Positions 55,616-64,000 of a DNA stretch of 64,000 nucleotides are shown here, piece after piece. The notes under the pieces were generated by a model. That model was given only the letters and a program-made list of their open reading frames with translations. It was not told where the DNA came from and searched no databases. The stretch lies in assembly GCF_022271405.1 (NCBI RefSeq), contig NZ_JAJNAL010000006.1, forward strand, positions 100,051 to 164,050, in the 5' to 3' direction. Origin of the DNA: Rhodopseudomonas infernalis (GTDB lineage: Bacteria; Pseudomonadota; Alphaproteobacteria; Rhizobiales; Xanthobacteraceae). How positions within the stretch are numbered: position 1 is the first letter of the stretch; each line of letters begins with the position of its first letter. The position numbers and the translations under genes were made by a program.

Positions 55616-56177
55616 GGCGGTTCGTTCGTTTGAATTTGCGGCCGAAAACGCCGAGCTTGATCGAATAGTCGTTCGGGCATCGCCTCTGCGGCCGTGATCA
55701 GCTGGTCGAGGCAAATGTTTCTGGGCTCTTCCTTCGGTGTCGGGAGGAAGCCAAAACCATCGCCTTGCAAAGCCTCACGCTTGTTCTCCTCGAGACAATT
55801 CTTCAAAACCTCAGAACACGCTCTACGTGCTAGGACCATCGCACGCCAATGTTCCTGCGATGTTCTTGCGTTGTCTTAATCAGCGCCGAAGCGGGGGTAG
55901 CGCGGGACGATAGAGTCTTCGGCCTGTCAATCGATTTGGAAGCAAACTGCCGCTTTGGCGGCCCTGGCGGAAAGATACTGGCAGGGAAAGGCCGAGGCCG
56001 TTTGCTGCAGCCGCATCTTGCCGGAGAGGCCTGAGAGGTGCTTCGGTAAATTGCCTAGTGTTCTCAACGGCCGATTGGACCATAGTCCGATGTGCCACAG
56101 ACCTTTGGCTCGAAAGTCCAGAATTTTCGGTGTCCCAGCACCGCCGTCGTTGCCGCTCTGACCGTGATCCCCCGCAC
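55616..56177. other. Intergenic region after the iron operon
   Basis: This 560-bp stretch before the AEC transporter gene has no clear gene. A minus-strand frame (55615-55839; MVLARRACSEVLKNCLEEN...) has a protein-like composition but runs on antisense into the split-barrel gene, so I regard it as possible relic coding DNA only. No repeat or terminator stands out. Confidence 0.4.
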
Positions 56178-57131
56178 ATGATCGATATCCTCAATCTGGC
56201 GCTTCCGTATTTCGGGCTGATCTTCGTCGGCTTCGCCTGTGGCCGGCTGAAACGGCTTCCGGAGAACGGCCTGGCCTGGATGAACTTCTTCCTGCTGTAC
56301 GTGTCGCTGCCGGCGCTGTTCTTCCGCATCATGTCGAAGACGCCGTTCGAGGAACTGAACAACCTGCCGTTCGTGCTGGCGACGACGCTCGGCACCGCCA
56401 TCGCGTTCTTTCTATCCGGCGCGCTCGGCCGGATCATCGGCGGGCTGTCGATCCGCGAAGCGACCATGGCGAGCCTCGCCGGCGGCTATGGCAATATCGG
56501 CTATATGGGGCCGGGGCTGGCGCTGGCGGTGCTGGGGCCCAAGGCCGCCGTGCCGGTGGCGCTGATCTTCTGCTTCGACAGCATCTTCCTGTTCTCGATC
56601 GTCCCGGTTGCGATGGCGCTGACCGCGGGCCAGCGGCGGCCGCTGCTGCCGACGATCCTGCACGTCGTGCGCGAGATCGTGCTGCATCCGCTGATCGTCG
56701 CGGCCTATCTCGGCGCCGCGGCCGCCGCGCTGCACCTGCATTTGCCGGCAGCGGTCGACAACACGCTGCAGTTTCTGCAGAACGCCGCCGCGCCGGTGGC
56801 GCTGTTCACGCTCGGCGTCACCGTCGCGCTACGCCCGTTCGGTCGCGTGCCGTGGGAGATTCCGTCACTGATCGGCGTGAAGCTGCTGCTGCATCCGGTG
56901 ATCGCGCTCGGCCTGATGCTGGCGTTCGGACCGTTCACGCCGGAATGGGCCGGCACCGCAGTGCTGATGGCGTCGCTGCCGCCTGCGCTCAACGTCTTCG
57001 TGATCGCGCGTCAGTACAACACCTGGGTCGAGCCGGCGTCGGTCGCAGTGCTGATCGGCACGTTCGTGTCGGTCATCACGCTGACCACCGTGATGTGGTT
57101 GATCAAGACCGGCCACATGCCGCTGCTGTAA
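56178..57131 (+). CDS. AEC (auxin efflux carrier) family transporter
   Basis: Membrane protein of 317 aa with about ten helices in two five-helix halves. Typical features: the first half ends with ATMASLAGGYGNIGYMGPGLAL (the crossover helix with Gly/Asn/Pro), and the second with AVLMASLPPALNVFVIARQYNTW. AEC bacterial members such as MdcF transport malonate, malate or other organic acids. Start ATG 56178 gives the normal length. It is convergent with the UbiH-like gene (3-bp gap). Confidence 0.88.
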   Translation: MIDILNLALPYFGLIFVGFACGRLKRLPENGLAWMNFFLLYVSLPALFFRIMSKTPFEELNNLPFVLATTLGTAIAFFLSGALGRIIGGLSIREATMASLAGGYGNIGYMGPGLALAVLGPKAAVPVALIFCFDSIFLFSIVPVAMALTAGQRRPLLPTILHVVREIVLHPLIVAAYLGAAAAALHLHLPAAVDNTLQFLQNAAAPVALFTLGVTVALRPFGRVPWEIPSLIGVKLLLHPVIALGLMLAFGPFTPEWAGTAVLMASLPPALNVFVIARQYNTWVEPASVAVLIGTFVSVITLTTVMWLIKTGHMPLL

Positions 57132-57134
57132 CGA

Positions 57135-58331
57135 TCAGAGCGACCGCCAGAACGGCGACAGACCTTCGCGCATCGCCATCCGCCGCAGCGGTCCGACCGA
57201 ACTGATCAGTTGCATGCCGGCCGCGCGAGCCGCCTGCGCCGGCAACAGATTGCTCAGTAGCGTGCGATTGGCCATATCGATCGCGAAGGTGCGGCTGGCG
57301 ACGTCGGCGCCGCGGGCACGGCCGAACCGCGCGATCACCGCGTCGCTGCCAGGATCTTGATCGCGCGCCATCGCGTCCTCGACGATGTCGGCAATGTCGC
57401 CGGCGTCGCGTAGGCCCATATTCAGTCCCTGCGCGCCGATCGGCGGCACCACATGGGCGGCTTCGCCGACCAGAACGATACGGTTGCGGCCATAGGCGCT
57501 CGGCTTTTCGATCGCGAGCGGAAACAGATTGCGCCCCGGCTCGACGCTGACCTTGCCGAAGATCGAATGCGATTGTTTCTCGGCGGCGGCCGACAATTCG
57601 TCGTCGCTGAGCGCCATCAGCCGCTGCGCTTCTTTCGGCGCGGCGACCCAGACGATGCTCATGCGACGGCCGGGCAGCGGAACGAACACGCACGGGCCTT
57701 CGGCGGTGTGGAATTCGGTCGAGATCTCGTTGTGCGGCCGTGACGTTGTGATGTTGAAGGTGAGGGCGGACTGGTTCAGCGCGCGACTGCGAACCGTGAT
57801 GCCGGCGGCCTTGCGGCACGGCGAGTGGCGGCCGTCGGCGCCGATCACCAGCCGGCCGGCAATCGTCTCGCCCTGCCGGGTGCGGACAACAGCGGAGTCG
57901 TCCCGCGGCGCGACCGACTCGGCCTCGTCGTCGAAGCGATCGAGATTGCCGATCTCCTCGGCGGCCGCTTCCAGCGCCACCATCAAATTGCGGTTCTCGA
58001 TGTTATAGCCGAACGCGTCCATGCCGATTTCGGCGGAGGTGAACCGAACCTCCGGGGCGCGGATCAGCCGGCCGGTGTCGTCGACCAGCCGCATCGTGCG
58101 CAGCGCCGCGGCCTTGCCGGCGCAGCGGCCCCAGACGCCGAGCTTCTCCAACAGGTCGATCGAATCGCCGAGCAGTGCCGTGGTGCGGTTGTCGGCGTAG
58201 GGCGCCTTGCGGGCGACCAGGGCGGTCAAGGCACCGGTGCCGGCCACCGCGAGCGCGGCCGCCAGTCCGGCGGGGCCGCCGCCGACGACGATGACATCAT
58301 AACGGTTGGGTTCGATCAGGCTCTGGGTCAT
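57135..58331 (-). CDS. UbiH/UbiF-family FAD monooxygenase
   Basis: FAD-dependent ring hydroxylase of 398 aa. The motifs are GGGPAGLAAALAVAGTG (dinucleotide binding, about residue 17), DG near VIGADGRHSPCRKAAGI (DG motif), and ILVGEAAHVVPPIGAQGLNMGLRDA (GD motif), which define the UbiH/COQ6 family that hydroxylates ubiquinone precursors. The ATG at 58331 was chosen over TTG 58367. It is divergent from the pcs gene. Which ring position it hydroxylates is not readable from the sequence. Confidence 0.88.
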   Translation of the reverse strand: MTQSLIEPNRYDVIVVGGGPAGLAAALAVAGTGALTALVARKAPYADNRTTALLGDSIDLLEKLGVWGRCAGKAAALRTMRLVDDTGRLIRAPEVRFTSAEIGMDAFGYNIENRNLMVALEAAAEEIGNLDRFDDEAESVAPRDDSAVVRTRQGETIAGRLVIGADGRHSPCRKAAGITVRSRALNQSALTFNITTSRPHNEISTEFHTAEGPCVFVPLPGRRMSIVWVAAPKEAQRLMALSDDELSAAAEKQSHSIFGKVSVEPGRNLFPLAIEKPSAYGRNRIVLVGEAAHVVPPIGAQGLNMGLRDAGDIADIVEDAMARDQDPGSDAVIARFGRARGADVASRTFAIDMANRTLLSNLLPAQAARAAGMQLISSVGPLRRMAMREGLSPFWRSL

Positions 58332-58463
58332 GCTGGAGACAATCGTCAGTCGCCGCGCCGATTTCAAGCCCGTACCGGAACATTAACGCTGCTGCGGTTT
58401 GGCGCGGCCGTTCAGGCGGACGGATAGGCAGACCCGCTGCGAACCTGATATGCCGATGATCAG

Positions 58464-59198
58464 ATGAATCCGCTGGACCAGACGCCATCGCCGCCGGCCA
58501 CGCGCACCCGCCGCCTGGCCGCGTTCTCGGTGCATCTGCTGACCGCCGCCGGCGCCGGCATTGCGCTGTTGGCGATGCTGGAGGCTGTCCGCGCCCATTG
58601 GGCCGCGATGTTCGGCTGGCTCGGGCTGGCGCTGCTGGTGGACGCGATCGACGGTCCGCTCGCCCGCCGCCTCGACGTCGGCCGGCTGCAGCCAGACTGG
58701 TCGGGCGACGTGCTCGATCTCGTTGTCGACTTCCTGACCTATGTGTTCGTCCCGGCCTACGCGATCGCGGCCAGCGGGCTGCTGCTGCCGATCGCCGCGC
58801 CGGTGCTTGGTGTCGGCATCGTGGTCAGTTCGGCACTCTATTTCGCCGACCGGCGGATGAAGACGGACGACAATCACTTTCGCGGGTTCCCTGCGTTGTG
58901 GAATGCGGCGGCGTTCTACCTGTTCCTGCTGCATCCGCCCGCGCTGATCGGAAGTCTCGCCATTGCCGCTCTGATCGTGCTGACGTTTGTTCCTGTGCAT
59001 GTACTGCACCCGGTTCGGGTAGCGCGACTACGCGAATTCAACCTGACGCTGATGGCGCTCTGGAGTGTGCTGGCGGCCTATGCCCTCGTGCGACACTTCG
59101 CCGTGCCGGCCCCAATCACCATCACGCTTTGTGCGATAGCGCTCTATATAGTCGCGGCTGACGCCGCAATCCGCATCTATCAACGAGTCCGAAGATGA
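58464..59198 (+). CDS. pcs: Phosphatidylcholine synthase
   Basis: CDP-alcohol phosphatidyltransferase of 244 aa that condenses choline with CDP-diacylglycerol to make phosphatidylcholine in the membrane. The extended family motif D-G-x2-A-R-x(n)-G-x3-D-x3-D is seen in DAIDGPLARRLDVGRLQPDWSGDVLDLVVDF; this spacing and the WSGD form are special to Pcs. About eight membrane helices. Phosphatidylcholine is a major lipid in this group of bacteria. Its stop overlaps the terC-like start by four bases. Confidence 0.93.
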   Translation: MNPLDQTPSPPATRTRRLAAFSVHLLTAAGAGIALLAMLEAVRAHWAAMFGWLGLALLVDAIDGPLARRLDVGRLQPDWSGDVLDLVVDFLTYVFVPAYAIAASGLLLPIAAPVLGVGIVVSSALYFADRRMKTDDNHFRGFPALWNAAAFYLFLLHPPALIGSLAIAALIVLTFVPVHVLHPVRVARLREFNLTLMALWSVLAAYALVRHFAVPAPITITLCAIALYIVAADAAIRIYQRVRR

Positions 59199-59917
59199 TC
59201 GACCTGATCTACAGCCCGGAAGCCTGGGCTGCACTGCTGACCCTGACCGCGCTCGAGATCGTGCTCGGCATCGACAACATCATCTTCCTCTCGGTGCTGG
59301 TGTCCCGCATCCCCGAACCGCAGGCGACTCGCGCCCGCCGGATCGGTCTGGCGCTCGCGCTGATCTTCCGCCTGATTCTCCTCAGCCTGCTGGTCTGGCT
59401 GACCGGGCTCACGGCACCGGTCTTCAGTCTGGCCGGGCAGGACTTCTCATGGCGCGACATCATCCTGATCCTCGGCGGTCTGTTCCTGATCGCCAAGGCG
59501 ACGCACGAGATCCACGCCGAGGTCGAAGCACGCGACGCCGAGCACAAGACCTCGGACGTGCAGAAGGCGTTCTTCTGGGTGATCGTGCAGATTGTCATCA
59601 TCGACCTGGTGTTCTCGGTCGACTCGATCATCACGGCGATCGGCATGGCCGAGCATATCGAGATCATGGTCGCCGCGGTGCTGATCGCGATGGCGGTGAT
59701 GTACATCTCGTCCGGCCCGGTGGCGCGGTTCGTCTCCGAACATCCGACCACGAAGATGCTGGCGCTGGCATTCCTGGTGCTGATCGGTGTCGCGCTGGTG
59801 GCAGACGGCTTCGAGTTTCACATTCCGCGCGGCTACATCTACTTCGCGATCCTGTTCTCGGCCGCGGTCGAACTGTTCAACGTCCTGGCGAAACGCAACC
59901 GCAGCAAAGCGCTCTGA
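59195..59917 (+). CDS. TerC family membrane protein
   Basis: Integral membrane protein of 240 aa. The TerC core is present: LEIVLGIDNIIFLSVLVSRIP with the conserved acidic D in a helix, then VQIVIIDLVFSVDSIITAIGMA with the second DxxxS motif. Members are linked to tellurite resistance and to manganese or calcium handling during protein secretion. Coupled by a four-base overlap to pcs, though the functions are not obviously linked. Confidence 0.92.
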   Translation: MIDLIYSPEAWAALLTLTALEIVLGIDNIIFLSVLVSRIPEPQATRARRIGLALALIFRLILLSLLVWLTGLTAPVFSLAGQDFSWRDIILILGGLFLIAKATHEIHAEVEARDAEHKTSDVQKAFFWVIVQIVIIDLVFSVDSIITAIGMAEHIEIMVAAVLIAMAVMYISSGPVARFVSEHPTTKMLALAFLVLIGVALVADGFEFHIPRGYIYFAILFSAAVELFNVLAKRNRSKAL

Positions 59918-60017
59918 CGCCTGCTGCGGAGGCCGCTCCTCCCCAACGACGGTCGGTTGACAATGCCATGGGGATGGCATTCGGTTGCCGGGCAGATTTA
60001 TTCCCAAGGGGACGAGA

Positions 60018-60992
60018 ATGACAAAAGCGGTGCGGGTGCATCAGGTTGGCGGGCCGGAGGCGCTGGTCTATGAGGACGTCGAACTGACGCCTCCCGGCGA
60101 TGGCGAAGTCCGCATCCGCCAGCATGCCGTCGGGCTGAACTATATCGACGTGTACTTCCGCACCGGCCTGTACAAGGCGCCGACGATGCCGTTCGTCGCC
60201 GGCAACGAGGCGGCCGGCGAGGTGGTGGCGGTCGGTCCGCACGTCACCAATTTCCACCCCGGTGACCGCGTCGCCTATTACTCGAACCTCGGCGGCTATG
60301 CGACCGAGCGCAACATCGAGGCCGCGAGGCTGGTCAAGCTGCCCGATCATATCACCTATGAGCAAGGCGCCGTGCTCATGCTCAAGGGGCTGACTGTGTG
60401 GTATCTGCTGCACAAGACCTTCAAGGTCGAGTCCGGCCATCGCGTCTTGATCCATGCGGCGGCTGGCGGCATAGGCCTGCTCGCGTGCCAGTGGGCACGG
60501 GCGCTCGGTGCTCATGTGATCGGCACCGTCGGTTCCAAGGCGAAGGCTGATCTGGCGCTCGCCAATGGCTGCGATCACGTCATCCTTTACAACGAGGAAG
60601 ACTTCGTCGCGCGGGTGAAGCAGATCAGCCGCAACGAACTCTGCGACGTGGTCTATGACGGCGTCGGCAAGACCACGTTCCCGGGCTCGCTGAAGTGCAT
60701 CAAGCCGCGCGGCCTGTTCGTGTCGTTCGGCAATGCCTCAGGCCCGGTGCCGCCGTTCTCGCTCGCCGAACTCAACGCCCACGGCTCGCTGTTCGCGACC
60801 CGTCCGAAGCTCAACGACTACATCGGCACCCGCAAGGAACTGATCGAAGGCGCCGACACGCTGTTCTCGGCGGTGATCGAGGGCAAGCTGCACGTGCCGA
60901 TCAATCACGCCTACGCGCTGAAGGACGCCGCCAAGGCGCATATCGATCTGGAAGGGCGCGTGACGACAGGTGCGTCGATCTTGAAGCCGTAA
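60018..60992 (+). CDS. NADPH:quinone oxidoreductase (zeta-crystallin family)
   Basis: MDR-family reductase of 324 aa, transferring hydride from NADPH to quinones. A GroES-like half (NYIDVYFRTGLYK, GNEAAGEVVAVGP) precedes the Rossmann half with the nucleotide motif HAAAGGIGLLACQWARALGA. There are no structural zinc cysteines, as is typical of QorA. AAGGGGACGAGA before the ATG sets the start. It stands alone downstream of terC. Confidence 0.9.
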   Translation: MTKAVRVHQVGGPEALVYEDVELTPPGDGEVRIRQHAVGLNYIDVYFRTGLYKAPTMPFVAGNEAAGEVVAVGPHVTNFHPGDRVAYYSNLGGYATERNIEAARLVKLPDHITYEQGAVLMLKGLTVWYLLHKTFKVESGHRVLIHAAAGGIGLLACQWARALGAHVIGTVGSKAKADLALANGCDHVILYNEEDFVARVKQISRNELCDVVYDGVGKTTFPGSLKCIKPRGLFVSFGNASGPVPPFSLAELNAHGSLFATRPKLNDYIGTRKELIEGADTLFSAVIEGKLHVPINHAYALKDAAKAHIDLEGRVTTGASILKP

Positions 60993-61014
60993 GGCACAGC
61001 GGCTGTCTCACAAG

Positions 61015-61124
61015 ACGTCGTCGTCCCCCGCGAAAGCGGGGGATCCAGTATTGCAGAGAGTTGAGGGCCGATCGCCAGCGCTCTGGATACTGGGTCGCCC
61101 GGTCAAGCCGGGCGATGACTACTG
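61015..61124. repeat. Dispersed palindromic repeat between qor and rimO
   Basis: A CCCCCGCGAAAGCGGGGG hairpin at 61025-61042 begins the unit; GATCCAGTA and TACTGGGTC-type arms follow, and the unit ends with GCCCGG-TCAA-CCGGGC and GATGACTAC. It is a longer relative of the element at 10411-10483 (shared CCAGTA..GTCGCCCGG...GCGATGAC layout). It lies between convergent genes. Confidence 0.7.
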
Positions 61125-61186
61125 AAAGTGTGTCGACTGCCGCGGGGAGAAGACGCTGGCGCGATCGCCCGACTTTGCTACTCGAC

Positions 61187-62512
61187 TCAGAACCCCGCCA
61201 CCGTCCCGTGCAGATCATACGCGTCGGCGCGGTCGATCTTGGCGGTGACGATTTCGCCGACGCGGAGCGGGCGGCGGCTGGTTAGATAGACGCTGCCGTC
61301 GATTTCGGGTGCGTCCGCCTTGGAGCGCCCCTTGGCGACAGTGGGGCCGATCTCGTCGATGATCACCTGCTGGCGCGTGCCGACCTTGCGCTTCAGCCGC
61401 CGCGCCGAGATCGCTTGCTGGCGTGACATCAGCCGGTTCCAGCGGTCCTGCTTGACCTCGTCGCTGACCTGGCCCTCGATCGCGTTCGACGGTGCGCCGG
61501 CGACCGGCTCGTATTTGAACGCGCCCAGTCGGTCGATCTCCGCTTCGTCGAGCCAGTCGAGCAGGAACTCGAAGTCGCGCTCGGTTTCGCCAGGGAAGCC
61601 GACGATGAAGGTCGAGCGCAGCGCCAGCTCGGGACATTCGGCGCGCCAGCGCTTGATCCGGTCGAGCGTCTTGTCCTGCGCGGCCGGGCGCTTCATCAGT
61701 TTGAGCACGTCGGGGCTGGCGTGCTGGAACGGGATGTCGAGATAGGGCAGCACCTTGCCTTCGGCCATCAGGCCGATCACTTCGTCGACATGCGGATAGG
61801 GATAGACGTAGTGCAGCCGCACCCAGGCGCCGAGCTCGCCGAGTTCGCGGGCGAGGTCGATGAACTTGGCACGGACCGAGCGATCCTTCCAGGTGCTCTC
61901 GGCGTATTTCAGGTCGACGCCATAGGCCGAGGTGTCCTGCGAGATCACCAGCAGTTCCTTGACGCCGGCCGCGACCAGCTTCTCGGCTTCGCGCAGCACT
62001 TCGGCGGCGGGGCGCGAGACGAGATCGCCGCGCAGCTTCGGAATTATGCAGAAGCTGCAGCGATTGTTGCAGCCCTCGGAAATCTTCAAATACGCGTAGT
62101 GCCGCGGCGTCAGCCGGATGCCTTGCTCGGGCACGAGGTCGAGATGCGGATTGTGCAGCGCCGGCTTGGCGCGGTGCACCGCATCGAGCACGCTCTCATA
62201 TTGCTGCGGACCGGTGATCGACAGCACGCCCGGATAGGCCTGCTCGATCTGCTCGGGCTCGGCACCCATGCAGCCGGTGACGATCACCTTGCCGTTGCTG
62301 GCCATCGCTTCGCCGATCGCCGCCAGCGACTCCTGCTTGGCGCTGTCGAGGAAGCCGCAGGTGTTCACGATCACCAGATCAGCGCCGTCGTGCTGCCGCG
62401 CGAGTTCGTAACCCTCGGCGCGCAACCGGGTGATGATCCGCTCGGAATCCACCAGCGCTTTCGGGCATCCCAACGAGACGAAACTGATCTTTGGCGCTGC
62501 GGCCTGCTGCAT
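61187..62512 (-). CDS. rimO: Ribosomal protein S12 methylthiotransferase RimO
   Basis: Radical-SAM methylthiotransferase of 441 aa that modifies Asp88/89 of ribosomal protein S12. The N-terminal cluster cysteines are in [24 protein letters not shown] and [11 protein letters not shown]. The SAM-cluster CxxxCxxC is CNNRCSFC. The TRAM domain (about residues 375-440) ends the protein. The sequence [15 protein letters not shown] distinguishes RimO from MiaB. It is convergent with the quinone reductase gene. Confidence 0.95.
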   Translation of the reverse strand: MQQAAAPKISFVSLGCPKALVDSERIITRLRAEGYELARQHDGADLVIVNTCGFLDSAKQESLAAIGEAMASNGKVIVTGCMGAEPEQIEQAYPGVLSITGPQQYESVLDAVHRAKPALHNPHLDLVPEQGIRLTPRHYAYLKISEGCNNRCSFCIIPKLRGDLVSRPAAEVLREAEKLVAAGVKELLVISQDTSAYGVDLKYAESTWKDRSVRAKFIDLARELGELGAWVRLHYVYPYPHVDEVIGLMAEGKVLPYLDIPFQHASPDVLKLMKRPAAQDKTLDRIKRWRAECPELALRSTFIVGFPGETERDFEFLLDWLDEAEIDRLGAFKYEPVAGAPSNAIEGQVSDEVKQDRWNRLMSRQQAISARRLKRKVGTRQQVIIDEIGPTVAKGRSKADAPEIDGSVYLTSRRPLRVGEIVTAKIDRADAYDLHGTVAGF

Positions 62513-62743
62513 TGGTCCAAAACTGCCTGATTGAAGGCCCCGAGCTAAACCGGTTCGACTGTCCTGGCAAGCCTGCCCGGAACTGAAGCCGCGCTAGAAC
62601 GGACATCTCCGAAGCCGGTTCCCCTGAGAGAATTCGTTCTAGCACGGGGACCCGAGCGACAGGTTCATTGTTATTACGGCGGCCGCCTTGCGGACGCAGG
62701 CGTTCAGGCTTTTCTGTTGCTCTGGAACACGGGAGTGCGAACG

Positions 62744-62899
62744 ATGCGACGGCAGGTTTCACCGATTCAGACCCAGGCGGCCCCGCGTGAGCGGACCTGG
62801 CCGGCGTTCCTTGCCAATGCCGAGGTTCTGATGGTCAGCGCTGCCTTCGGCCTGATCGCTGCAATCGTCATCGGCGCTCCGCATTTGCGGCTGCCGTAG
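62744..62899 (+). CDS. Small single-pass membrane protein
   Basis: Protein of 51 aa starting MRRQVSPIQTQAAPRERTWP, with one hydrophobic helix (VLMVSAAFGLIAAIVIGAPHL). The start was chosen after GGGAGTG; an earlier in-frame start at 62717 adds nine residues. No known family. It ends two bases before the convergent LysR gene. Confidence 0.5.
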   Translation: MRRQVSPIQTQAAPRERTWPAFLANAEVLMVSAAFGLIAAIVIGAPHLRLP

Positions 62900-62901
62900 C
62901 A

Positions 62902-63816
62902 TCAGTCGTGAGAGCCGCTGCCGGCCTGGGTTCGCACGACCCGCGCGGCGGGTGCGATTGCCGAGTTGGCAAAGTGACGAACTATGACGCTGGCTAAGGC
63001 CTCCGCAGCGGCATTGGAACTGCGAGCAGACCGATAGAGCACGAGGTCGACTTTCGGCAGCGCTGGGAAGGTGTCGCCTCGGCCCAACACACGCATCCCC
63101 GGCAGCACTGAACTCTTTCCGACCACGCTGACGGCAATCCCGGCGAACACCGCGGCTTGAATGCCGCTGATGCTTTCGCTGACGCAGCTGAGCCGCCACG
63201 TCCGGCCGATGCTTTCCAGCGCAGCCAGTCCGAAATCGCGGAAGATGTTGCCGGGCGGCAGCATCGCCAGCGGCACCGGATTGTCGAGGTGGACCGAACC
63301 GCGCTCGGACGCCACCCACACCAGCGTTTCCTGTGCTACCAACTCGCCGACCTTGAACGCCGGCATGCCGGTGACGATCGCAAGATCGATCTCTGCACGC
63401 TCGACCGCCGCCATCAGCTTGCTCGACAGCGTGCATCTGAGTTCGACGTCGACATTAGGATAGGCGCTGCGAAACTCGGCCAGGATGCCGGGAAGCAAAT
63501 ACGCTGCGTATAGATCCGGTATTCCGAGCACGACGACGCCGTCGAGCTTAGGTGCAGCGAGCCGTGCGCGTAGCTCGTCCTGCAGACCCATGATGGTGCG
63601 CGCATAGCCGAGCACCAGCTCGCCGTGATTGGTCAACACAAGCCTGCGGCCGACCTTTGAGAACAGCGGCGCGCCGGTGGCTTCCTCCAGCCGGTTTAGT
63701 TGCAGGCTGACGGCCGGCTGGGTTCTTCCAAGCCGGCGCGATGTTTCCGAGAAGCTGCCAGTCTGAACCAGGACGATGAAGGTCTGCAGCAGGCGAAGAT
63801 CGAGCGGAGCGAGCAT
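62902..63816 (-). CDS. LysR family transcriptional regulator
   Basis: LysR-type regulator of 304 aa: N-terminal winged helix (LRLLQTFIVLVQTGSFSETSRRLGRTQPAVSLQLNRLEEATGAPLF) and a periplasmic-binding-like effector domain to the end. Start ATG 63816 matches LysR length; a longer frame is possible. It is divergent from the Tat-exported protein gene at 63918, which it probably regulates. Confidence 0.9.
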   Translation of the reverse strand: MLAPLDLRLLQTFIVLVQTGSFSETSRRLGRTQPAVSLQLNRLEEATGAPLFSKVGRRLVLTNHGELVLGYARTIMGLQDELRARLAAPKLDGVVVLGIPDLYAAYLLPGILAEFRSAYPNVDVELRCTLSSKLMAAVERAEIDLAIVTGMPAFKVGELVAQETLVWVASERGSVHLDNPVPLAMLPPGNIFRDFGLAALESIGRTWRLSCVSESISGIQAAVFAGIAVSVVGKSSVLPGMRVLGRGDTFPALPKVDLVLYRSARSSNAAAEALASVIVRHFANSAIAPAARVVRTQAGSGSHD

Positions 63817-63917
63817 CGTTCTATTAAGCCCGCTTATCAAAACGATATAAACAATAAATTTCACCTGTTGTTGCGTCGCACATACAGTGGCTTGCCGGGA
63901 ACATCAGCGAGGAAGCC

Positions 63918-64000
63918 ATGCACACCACCAGTCGCCGTCAGTTCATCCGCCTCGGGGGCCCCCCCCCCCCCCCCGCCGCCCCCCCCCCCCCCCCCCCCCC
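63918..64000 (+). CDS. Start of a Tat-exported protein (cut by sequence end)
   Basis: ATG 63918 with GAGGAAG upstream opens a frame reading MHTTSRRQFIRLGG. SRRQFIRL is a twin-arginine signal motif, so a folded, cofactor-containing exported protein such as a binding protein or oxidoreductase is expected. After about 14 residues the sequence turns into almost pure C, which is very likely artefact, so nothing more can be said. Confidence 0.5.
   Translation, partial: MHTTSRRQFIRLGGPPPPPAAPPPPPP

Noticed and set aside
55616..55839. Minus-strand open frame with protein-like composition after the iron operon
   Set aside because: It runs antisense into the FMN protein gene and matches nothing I recognise, so it was left as a possible relic only.
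55990..56050. Glycine-riboswitch-like words (GGAGAG, CTCTCAGG on the other strand)
   Set aside because: The conserved order and the CCGAAGG core are missing on both strands, and no glycine gene is nearby.

Overview
The window is high-GC alphaproteobacterial chromosome that fits the Rhodopseudomonas/Bradyrhizobium group (Nitrobacteraceae), most likely a Rhodopseudomonas palustris-type strain. The evidence is the ntrY-ntrX-dat-hfq-hflX order, the ndvB/ndvD/ndvC-type cyclic beta-glucan locus, a bacterial phosphatidylcholine synthase, a Pro/Ala-rich IalB protein, and several palindromic dispersed repeats in intergenic gaps. No phage, transposase, CRISPR array or rRNA is visible. The last ~45 bases are almost pure C and look like a sequence-end artefact.

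Layout: 1-5 kb, nitrogen two-component system (ntrY 3' part, ntrX), D-amino acid aminotransferase, hfq, hflX. 5-13 kb, gyrA, a small secreted protein, coaD, two cyclophilins, queA-tgt. 12.8-18.8 kb, a catabolic accessory cluster (FAD oxidoreductase, IlvD/Edd dehydratase, MHS-type transporter; divergent GntR/FCD regulator and cupin) with an AT-rich triple-repeat operator. 19-25 kb, small and orphan genes (zinc ribbon, BrnA-like antitoxin, EamA transporter, RidA) and a minus-strand unit with a penta-cysteine leader peptide, a 63-aa protein, a MetQ-like binding protein and a PaaK-like ligase. 25.3 kb, tRNA-Lys. 25.5-31 kb, beta-glucan locus. 31-46 kb, a SPOR-like membrane protein, glmU, glmS, a DUF502 protein, recG, sdhE-mfd and a degenerate GGDEF protein. 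45-50 kb, an atypical adenylating enzyme, a YejA-like binding protein, IalB and HspQ. 50-55.6 kb, an iron/siderophore uptake unit (AraC regulator, TonB receptor, PepSY protein, small membrane protein, FMN split-barrel protein). 56-64 kb, AEC transporter, UbiH-like monooxygenase, pcs-terC, quinone oxidoreductase, rimO, a small membrane protein, a LysR regulator and the start of a divergent Tat-exported protein.

Most of the window is conserved housekeeping. The observations most worth checking are: (1) a 34-codon leader with five consecutive Cys codons upstream of a MetQ-like gene set, with a hairpin that could bring a distant Shine-Dalgarno close to the next start codon; (2) a tRNA-guanine transglycosylase in which the Cys-x-Cys-x2-Cys zinc ligands, and probably the His, are replaced; (3) the AT-rich operator and the unassigned catabolic cluster it probably controls; (4) the siderophore operon ending in an FMN split-barrel protein.
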